Origin: Bacteroidales bacterium
Lineage (GTDB): Bacteria; Bacteroidota; Bacteroidia; Bacteroidales; Dysgonomonadaceae
DNA length: 6,542 nucleotides
Direction: 5' to 3'
Assembly: GCA_012518155.1 (NCBI GenBank)
Contig: JAAYTC010000148.1
Coordinates: 1-6,542, forward strand
The notes under the pieces are model-generated. The model was given only the letters and a program-made list of their open reading frames with translations, was not told the DNA's origin and ran no database searches. The position numbers and the translations under genes were made by a program. Below are positions 1 to 5,176 of this stretch, piece by piece. Each line of letters begins with the position of its first letter. Positions within the stretch are counted from its first letter, which is position 1.

Positions 1-765
1 GCGCTCTTTTTACTGGTAATGGTGTCGAGCTGGCTACACGCCGGAAAATGGGACAATCAGACAGGGGAGTTGAAAGGCAAACGAATCCTCGTGTTCACGA
101 AGAACGGGGAGGGGTTCGTGCATGATAATATTGAAGAGAGCGTCGGCATGTTTTTAAGATTAGCCGAGCAGGAAAAATTTCACGCCGATTCCACGAGCAA
201 CTCAGCAATATTCGCTCGCCCCGATCTATTTCATTACGACGCGGTGGTATTCGCGAACACGAATAACCGGGTGTTCGAGAATCAGGAGGAGCGCGACGGG
301 TTTGTCCGTTTTACACGCCTGGGCAAGGGCTTCTTGGGAATCCACTCTGCCGGGGGTACGGAAAGGGACTGGGATTGGTTTAAGAAGATGATCGGGGGGA
401 CTTTCGATTTTCACCCACCCCTTCAAAAGTTCACCGTTACGGCCATCGATTCACTTCACCCCTCTACGCAAGGAATCCCTCAACCGTGGGAAGTGAGCGA
501 TGAGCTTTACCTGATGAAAGAGTTTAACCCATCCGTGAGGGTGTTGATGGTCTCTGATTTTTCATCTCCCGATTTCAAATCATCAAAGCCGATGCCCACG
601 ACCTTCGGTATGGTTTACCCGAGCGTGTGGTGCAACGACTTCGACGGGGGAAGGCAGTGGTATACTGCCCTTGGGCACAATAAATCCGACTACAGCGATC
701 CCCTGTTTATTCAACATATCTTGGGAGGGCTCAAATGGGTGGTGGCCGATCCGGTTAAAGAGTAG
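1..765 (+). CDS. ThuA-like domain protein, secreted, 5' end outside window
   Basis: The protein matches the ThuA-like family (trehalose-utilization type, class I glutamine-amidotransferase-like fold), often found in bacterial carbohydrate loci; its enzymatic activity is not firmly established. Counting the ATG at base 19 as residue 1, visible family features are a first beta strand KRILVFTKNGEGFVHDNI (21-38), YDAVVFANT (73-81), the core segment GKGFLGIHSAGG (102-113), DELY (161-164) and the C-terminal block GGRQWYTALGH with a following DPLF..H..GGLKW (210-240). The length fits this family's single-domain secreted members. The frame is open to base 1, and the codons before base 19 read ALFLLV, continuing into MVSSWLHA; this looks like the hydrophobic core and cleavage region of a signal peptide. 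The real start is therefore probably upstream of the window, not the ATG at 19. The gene ends in TAG directly against the stop codon of the opposing oxidoreductase gene. Substrate unknown; family call confident. Confidence 0.88.
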   Translation, partial: ALFLLVMVSSWLHAGKWDNQTGELKGKRILVFTKNGEGFVHDNIEESVGMFLRLAEQEKFHADSTSNSAIFARPDLFHYDAVVFANTNNRVFENQEERDGFVRFTRLGKGFLGIHSAGGTERDWDWFKKMIGGTFDFHPPLQKFTVTAIDSLHPSTQGIPQPWEVSDELYLMKEFNPSVRVLMVSDFSSPDFKSSKPMPTTFGMVYPSVWCNDFDGGRQWYTALGHNKSDYSDPLFIQHILGGLKWVVADPVKE

Positions 766-1503
766 TTAAATCTCGCACATGCCGTCGGCACTGCACGACA
801 TTCCCTTCGAGATTTCTAACTGGGGCTCCGCTTCCTTTTCCTTTTCAACTCTTTTTTTCCAGCCGTCATACGCTTTATTCATAACCTCGAGGAATAGCTC
901 CACCGGCTCGGAACCAACAATGGCTTGACGCCTGTCCATTAAAAAAGTGGGAACGGTGTCGATGCTCAAATTCCCTGCTTCTTGTATGTCTTGCTTTATT
1001 TCATACAGGTACTTGTCGCTGTTGAACATCTCGCGCATAGCTGTTTCATCCAATCCCGCCTCTTTCCCGATGGATACCAGAAGCTCCAGGTCGCTGTAAT
1101 CTTTTGCCTCCTCAAAATAGGCTTTCGATAATTTCTGAAGCACGAAGGAGTCTTTCCCCGTCTCGGCAGCCAGCTTGATTAATCGATGCGCGTCACGGGT
1201 ATTCGCCGCGATGGCGTTGGGTAAATTAAATGAAACACCCGCGTTATCGGCCAGCACCTTTATTCCATCGAACATCTTGTTCACGCCCTCTTCGGGATAC
1301 CCCGCCGTTTGGGTAAGGTACTCCTTTACCGGATACCCGTTCCCTTTGTCCGGCAAATCAGGGTTTAACTGAAACGCTTTCCATTCAAGTTCAATTTCAT
1401 CGGCGTGCTCGAATTGTTGGAGCGCTTTCTCGTAATGGATTTTACCAATATAGCAATATGGACACATGATGTCGGTCCAAACTTCAATCTTCATTTTTTG
1501 CAT
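766..1503 (-). CDS. DsbA-family oxidoreductase, FrnE-like
   Basis: This 245-residue protein is a thioredoxin-fold oxidoreductase of the DsbA superfamily, FrnE-like branch, related to 2-hydroxychromene-2-carboxylate isomerase-type proteins. It should catalyse thiol-disulfide exchange. The N-terminal strand KIEVWTDIMCPYCYIGK carries the CPYC active site (Cys14, Cys17). An inserted helical domain follows, with the typical segment NTRDAHRLIKLAAETGK (101-117), and the cis-proline loop is at TVPTF (Pro185). The C-terminus ends MSCSADGMCEI, giving a second cysteine pair (Cys237, Cys243); these four are the only cysteines. No signal peptide or membrane segment is visible, so it is probably cytoplasmic. 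Two in-frame ATGs are possible, at 1503 and at 1494 (giving MKIEVWTD); the later one fits the family N-terminus equally well. It is convergent with the ThuA-like gene and divergent from the susC-like gene, so probably transcribed alone. Physiological substrate unknown. Confidence 0.92.
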   Translation of the reverse strand: MQKMKIEVWTDIMCPYCYIGKIHYEKALQQFEHADEIELEWKAFQLNPDLPDKGNGYPVKEYLTQTAGYPEEGVNKMFDGIKVLADNAGVSFNLPNAIAANTRDAHRLIKLAAETGKDSFVLQKLSKAYFEEAKDYSDLELLVSIGKEAGLDETAMREMFNSDKYLYEIKQDIQEAGNLSIDTVPTFLMDRRQAIVGSEPVELFLEVMNKAYDGWKKRVEKEKEAEPQLEISKGMSCSADGMCEI

Positions 1504-1513
1504 TTTGTCTTCT

Positions 1514-1521
1514 CAAATCTA
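1514..1521 (-). promoter_or_regulatory. Putative -7 promoter box of the oxidoreductase gene
   Basis: On the minus strand this reads TAGATTTG, a perfect match to the Bacteroidales -7 consensus TAnnTTTG. It lies 10 bases before the ATG at 1503 and 19 before the ATG at 1494, so the transcript leader would be very short; that mildly favours the downstream start. I see no convincing TTTG -33 box at the usual spacing, so this is a candidate only. Confidence 0.4.
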
Positions 1522-1664
1522 TTCCTGAATTTCAATTGTTTTGTATCCCTTCGATCCAATTTCTGAACCCTCCGAGACACGCATCACGGTTGAAATTCAA
1601 CTTGTTTTGTAAAATATATTTTTTTTGATGAGTGTAAATAACCCTTCACTTGGATGAGTTATGG

Positions 1665-1696
1665 TTAAACAAGTTCTTCGTTTATTTGTTTAAACG
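1665..1696. repeat. Two overlapping inverted repeats, possible operator
   Basis: TTAAACAA (1665-1672) is the exact reverse complement of TTGTTTAA (1686-1693), with a 13-base spacer. Overlapping it, CGTTTA (1679-1684) pairs with TAAACG (1691-1696) across six bases. The right side includes the 8-base palindrome GTTTAAAC (1688-1695). Dyads of this size upstream of a susC-like gene could be a regulator site, but no regulator gene is visible in the window, and AT-rich DNA produces such matches by chance. Confidence 0.35.
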
Positions 1697-1728
1697 TGGA
1701 TGTGAAACTCTATTAAGGTGTTATAATA

Positions 1729-1741
1729 TTCGCTACGCGAA
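1729..1741. repeat. Short perfect dyad TTCGC-TAC-GCGAA
   Basis: Five-base arms flank a three-base centre and form a GC-containing dyad inside AT-rich DNA, just downstream of TATAAT (1722-1727) and just upstream of the promoter-like TACATTTA (1747-1754). It is not followed by a T-run on either strand, so it does not resemble a terminator. Its position suits an operator near the susC transcription start, but this is inference. Confidence 0.3.
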
Positions 1742-1746
1742 AAAAG

Positions 1747-1754
1747 TACATTTA
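1747..1754 (+). promoter_or_regulatory. Weak candidate -7 box for the susC-like operon
   Basis: TACATTTA matches the Bacteroidales consensus TAnnTTTG except at the last base. It is the best match on this strand in the intergenic region. No TTTG -33 element is found about 20 bases upstream, so the promoter may be activator- or alternative-sigma-dependent, or lie elsewhere. If used, transcription would begin near 1760 and give a leader of roughly 160 bases containing the mini-ORF and the hairpin. Confidence 0.25.
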
Positions 1755-1779
1755 AAAACAAAAACCACTTTTAAAAACA
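1751..1779 (+). repeat. Direct repeat TTTAAAAACA, two copies
   Basis: TTTAAAAACA occurs at 1751-1760 and 1770-1779, a period of 19 bases. A shortened copy, TTAAAAACA, occurs at 1900-1908 just before the susC start. The repeats could be part of the untranslated leader or a binding motif; low sequence complexity is an equally good explanation. Confidence 0.4.
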
Positions 1780-1786
1780 GAAGCCT

Positions 1787-1810
1787 ATGGAAAATCCTCG
1801 ATTACAATAA
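1787..1810 (+). other. Seven-codon mini-ORF in the susC leader
   Basis: ATG at 1787 opens a frame encoding MENPRLQ and closing with TAA at 1808-1810, four bases before the left arm of the 1815-1847 hairpin. The arrangement resembles a leader peptide placed ahead of an attenuator. There is no Shine-Dalgarno sequence and no run of a regulatory amino acid, so translation is unproven and chance is likely. Confidence 0.15.
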
Positions 1811-1814
1811 ATAA

Positions 1815-1847
1815 GGCCGGCAATGCTGCGGCAACAGCATGCCGGCC
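1815..1847. terminator. Strong GC-rich hairpin, terminator or leader structure
   Basis: GGCCGGC (1815-1821) pairs with GCCGGCC (1841-1847), and ATGCTG (1823-1828) pairs with CAGCAT (1835-1840), giving 13 base pairs with one bulged A and the six-base loop CGGCAA. Read rightward, the stem is followed by CGTGATTCGTTTTC, a poor U-tract. Read leftward, it is followed by TTATTTATTGT, which is T-rich and better suited to intrinsic termination. The hairpin is therefore clear, but its role is open: a leftward terminator of a transcript starting near susC, an attenuator-like element in the susC leader, or an RNA-stabilising structure. Confidence 0.55.
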
Positions 1848-1917
1848 CGTGATTCGTTTTCAATCAATCAAAAGCAGTAGAATGCTCTTATTTAATTAAT
1901 TAAAAACACGCGAAGAT

Positions 1918-4900
1918 ATGAATAAATTAACAAAATCGCACCAAAATAGTGGGGGAAAAACCCTCCGGACCATGATTTATGCCCTCGCTTTTCTCCTTGC
2001 AGGGTGTTTTGCCGGCTTCGCCGGAAACAAGACGGAGGGAATACTCCTTCAACAACAGCAAAAACAGGTTTCGGGAACCGTAGTCGATGCGCAGGGATTG
2101 CCTGTGATCGGCGCGAATATTATCGAAGAGGGTACCACTAATGGAACCGTCACCGATGTGGATGGTAACTTCACCTTGCAGGTGGAACAGGACGATGCCA
2201 CGCTTCGAATATCCTATATCGGGTATACCGAACAGCTGATTAATGTTGCAGGAGGAACCACGTTCGACATTGTTTTGCAGGAGGATACTCGCGCGCTCGA
2301 TGAACTCGTGGTGGTCGGCTATGGCGCTATCCGTAAGTCGGATATCACGGGGTCGATCTCCACGGCACGAGGGAGCGATATCGTCAAAAACCAGTCGTTC
2401 AACGCCCTGGAAGGGCTCAAGGGAAAAGCCGCCGGTGTTAACATCTTCTCCAACACGGGACAGCCGGGAGGAGAGATGCGGGTGATTATTCGCGGTATTT
2501 CTACCATCAACGCTTCCGCAAGCCCCTTGTACGTGGTGGATGGAGTGGTGATGTCGAACTTCCAGTTCTTGAACCCGAACGATATCGAATCGATCGAAGT
2601 ATTGAAAGACGCTTCCTCGGCGGCAATTTATGGGGCACGGGGAGCGAACGGGGTGGTGCTGGTAACCACGAAAAGGGGAGGCAACACGGGCAACCGGGCC
2701 ATCGTTTCGTACGATGGGTCGCTCTCCATCGGTACCATGTCGCGTTACATGGAGGTGATGAATTCCAGCGAGTGGTTGGCCACGTTTAGGCAGGGACTGG
2801 AGAACGCGAACGCTTGGCGGGACGTGAATTTCACGACCGACCTGTCGCAGATTTTTATTGATGAGCGCTTTTTTAATGCCGATGGCTCCGCGATATATGA
2901 TACCGATTGGCAGCGGGAGGCGTCGCGCACGGCTGTCTCGCACAACCATCAGCTCAGTATTCAACGCGGCGATGCAAACTCGTCGATGGGGGCGTTCCTC
3001 AATTTTACCGACCAGCAAGGTATCTTGCATAACTCTTACCTCAAGCGGTTGAATGCAAAATTGGCATACGACGATAAACCCACGAAGTGGCTCTCCACCG
3101 GGGTGAATCTGCTGGTGAACCACACGTGGGGGAACCGTACCTCGGATAACCCGTACGGGCAGGGGGCTTTGCGTACCATGGTTGAACTGTCGCCTTTCTT
3201 ACCGGTGATGCTGGATGGGGTGTACATTCAAACCAACGATGTTCAAACGGGCTCCATCTACCGGGATCAAAATAATCCCGATCCCGGGCAAATGCAGGGA
3301 TTTAGCCCGGAAGGGGTAGGAAACCCGGTGGAGCTGCTGAAACGAATGGTGGGGATGCAGTACCGAACGCAAATTTTCGGGAACGCCGCGCTCACGTTTC
3401 ACCTTACCGAAGATCTGGAGTTGAAGACGCAGTTTGGGATCGATTATCATAATAACCGTAATGTAAACTACACGCCTTTCACGCCGCGCCCGCTTATCAA
3501 CCAGAGCTCAACGGGTAGGGCAGAAGGTAACAACGAGAATATACTCTACTGGCAGGAAGAGACCTACTTGACGTACGATAAGGATTTCGATAAGCACTAT
3601 ATCAACGCGTTGGCGGGTGTCTCGTGGCAAGAGCGCACCTATACCCGGTTTTATGCCATTGGCAGTAACTTCACGGACGATTTTTATGGCTACTACAACC
3701 TGGGAAGAGGGGTCGACAGGCCTTCGGTGGGCAACGACCACGACCGGTGGGCCATGAACTCTTACTTCCTCCGCGGGGTGTACTCTTACGACAGCAAGTA
3801 CATGGCCACGTTGACAAGCCGATGGGATGGCTCCTCGAAGTTCGGGGCGAACAACAAATTCTCTTGGTTCCCCTCCATCGGGTTGGGGTGGATGGTTTCT
3901 AACGAGGAGTTCTTGAGTGGACACCCGGTAATCAGCCGGCTAAAGCCGCACACTTCGTTCGGGGTGACGGGGAACTCCGAAATTGGTACCTACGCTTCGT
4001 TATCCACGGTGGGGCAATCGACCACCATTATCGGCAACGGGTTGCGCACGGTGTCGTACGTGAGCCGCATGCCGAATCCCGACCTGAAGTGGGAGCGGAC
4101 CAACCAGTGGGACGTGGGAGTGGAACTGGGACTGTTCAACAACCGGCTCAACCTGGAGGCGTCGTACTATTACAAGTTCACTACCGACCTGCTGCTTAGT
4201 CGCCCGCTACCTCGATCAACCGGACACTCCTCTATCACGAGCAATATCGGACAGGTTTCGAACCGGGGGATCGACCTCTTGATCAACGCGTACCCCATCG
4301 AGACCCCGCGGTTTCAATGGAATAGCACGCTGAACGTGAGCTTCAACAAGAACCAAGTAGAGAAACTCGACGAGAGCTCATCGGTGGACCCGGTCACGGG
4401 GAAACGAAAAATTCTTCTCGACGGCTTCGTGGGATACGAGATGCTGATCCGGGAAGGGGAGGAGCTCTCCACGTTCTACGGGTATCGACGGGCAGGTATC
4501 TACGATGGTATCCCCGAAAATTGGGATCCCGAAACGATGAACGTCCCTTCTAACATTGGGGAGAAGGTCACCTATAAAGAGCGGGAGATCCTGGGGAATG
4601 GATTGCCCGACTGGATGGGTTCTTTTATTAATACCTTTAATTACAGGAATCTCGATCTGACCGTGGACCTGCAGTTCTCCCTTGGGGCCGATATCATGCA
4701 GGAGTTTTTCCACTCTACCGAAGGGCGGTTCCTGACGAGCGGAATCGACCGCCTGTGGCAAGAGGCGTGGCACCCTACCTTGAATCCCGATGGGGAGGCA
4801 CAAGCTATCCGATTGGCGAACTTTGGAATGGGAAATAACGCGAATGCCGACGATACGTGGGTGGCCGACGGGTCGTACCTGCGGGGCAACCTGATTCAAC

Positions 4901-5124
4901 TGGGGTATACTTTTAGTCCCGAAATTCTACAACGAATGGGGATGTCATCACTGCGTTTGTACGGGAGCGTCAACAACGCGTTCCTGATCACTTCGTCCGA
5001 TTACCTGGGATACGACCCCGATAACTCCTCTCGACTGGGGGATAATAAATGGGGGACCAACCGTCAGTTTTTTACCTACCCGCGTCCCAGGACTATCACG
5101 TTTGGCGTAAACCTAAGTTTCTAA
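1918..5124 (+). CDS. SusC-like TonB-dependent outer-membrane transporter
   Basis: A complete 1068-residue SusC/RagA-family transporter, a usual length. It forms an outer-membrane barrel that imports oligosaccharides or peptides using TonB energy, with SusD as extracellular lid. Residues 14-36 form the export signal, with basic K14/R17 and a hydrophobic core; it contains LLAGC (26-30), which resembles a lipoprotein box. A carboxypeptidase-regulatory-like beta domain follows (about 50-122; VSGTVVDAQGLPVIGANI through ISYIGY). Next come a TonB-box-like segment LDELVVVGYG (128-136 region) and the plug domain (about 139-255), including GLKGKAAGVNI, RGISTINASASPLYVVDGV and YGARGANGVVLVTTKRG. The rest is beta barrel, ending TITFGVNLSF with terminal Phe as usual for outer-membrane proteins. 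The ATG at 1918 is preferred to Met19 because it supplies the basic n-region. No Shine-Dalgarno sequence precedes it. The SusD gene follows 52 bases later, so an operon is likely. Substrate unknown. Confidence 0.97.
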   Translation: MNKLTKSHQNSGGKTLRTMIYALAFLLAGCFAGFAGNKTEGILLQQQQKQVSGTVVDAQGLPVIGANIIEEGTTNGTVTDVDGNFTLQVEQDDATLRISYIGYTEQLINVAGGTTFDIVLQEDTRALDELVVVGYGAIRKSDITGSISTARGSDIVKNQSFNALEGLKGKAAGVNIFSNTGQPGGEMRVIIRGISTINASASPLYVVDGVVMSNFQFLNPNDIESIEVLKDASSAAIYGARGANGVVLVTTKRGGNTGNRAIVSYDGSLSIGTMSRYMEVMNSSEWLATFRQGLENANAWRDVNFTTDLSQIFIDERFFNADGSAIYDTDWQREASRTAVSHNHQLSIQRGDANSSMGAFLNFTDQQGILHNSYLKRLNAKLAYDDKPTKWLSTGVNLLVNHTWGNRTSDNPYGQGALRTMVELSPFLPVMLDGVYIQTNDVQTGSIYRDQNNPDPGQMQGFSPEGVGNPVELLKRMVGMQYRTQIFGNAALTFHLTEDLELKTQFGIDYHNNRNVNYTPFTPRPLINQSSTGRAEGNNENILYWQEETYLTYDKDFDKHYINALAGVSWQERTYTRFYAIGSNFTDDFYGYYNLGRGVDRPSVGNDHDRWAMNSYFLRGVYSYDSKYMATLTSRWDGSSKFGANNKFSWFPSIGLGWMVSNEEFLSGHPVISRLKPHTSFGVTGNSEIGTYASLSTVGQSTTIIGNGLRTVSYVSRMPNPDLKWERTNQWDVGVELGLFNNRLNLEASYYYKFTTDLLLSRPLPRSTGHSSITSNIGQVSNRGIDLLINAYPIETPRFQWNSTLNVSFNKNQVEKLDESSSVDPVTGKRKILLDGFVGYEMLIREGEELSTFYGYRRAGIYDGIPENWDPETMNVPSNIGEKVTYKEREILGNGLPDWMGSFINTFNYRNLDLTVDLQFSLGADIMQEFFHSTEGRFLTSGIDRLWQEAWHPTLNPDGEAQAIRLANFGMGNNANADDTWVADGSYLRGNLIQLGYTFSPEILQRMGMSSLRLYGSVNNAFLITSSDYLGYDPDNSSRLGDNKWGTNRQFFTYPRPRTITFGVNLSF

Positions 5125-5176
5125 ATCGTATTCGATATAAACGCTAATGGATCATCAACAACTAATAATATAGCAT

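Larger units (their letters stand above)
1504..1917. other. Divergent intergenic region with structured susC leader
   Basis: This 414-base AT-rich stretch separates the oxidoreductase gene (leftward) from the susC-like gene (rightward). Bases near 1504-1525 hold the likely oxidoreductase promoter. Bases 1627-1741 hold direct repeats and several dyads that could bind a regulator. Bases 1747-1790 contain a weak promoter-like box and repeated A-rich motifs. Bases 1787-1847 hold a mini-ORF and a strong hairpin. Bases 1890-1917 are an AT-rich start region with the 14-base palindrome TTTAATTAATTAAA (1891-1904) and no Shine-Dalgarno sequence, as is common in Bacteroidota. I see no tRNA, substantial protein-coding gene, insertion sequence or CRISPR array here. 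Confidence 0.7.

Noticed and set aside
780..790. TGCCG-T-CGGCA inverted repeat near the convergent gene ends
   Set aside because: The one-base loop cannot fold as drawn, the stem would be too short, no T-run follows, and it lies inside the coding sequence for the C-terminal CSADGMC segment.
1722..1727. TATAAT as a classical -10 promoter box
   Set aside because: Bacteroidota primary sigma factors use TAnnTTTG rather than TATAAT, and there is no TTGACA-like element at the right spacing.
1927..3123. 398-codon open frame on the minus strand inside the susC-like gene
   Set aside because: It is fully antisense to a confident SusC reading frame, and its protein shows no recognisable domain and is rich in R, H and V as expected of a codon shadow.
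3508..3924. 138-codon antisense frame within the susC-like gene
   Set aside because: Arg/Val/Pro-rich shadow with no domain, no promoter and no ribosome binding context.
4378..4899. 173-codon antisense frame within the susC-like gene
   Set aside because: No recognisable motif; explained by codon use of the SusC frame on the other strand.
5125..5176. Gap between susC and susD as a terminator or promoter
   Set aside because: Only a 4-base inverted repeat (ATCG/CGAT at 5125-5136) is present, with no T-run and no TAnnTTTG box; it reads as a plain intra-operon spacer.
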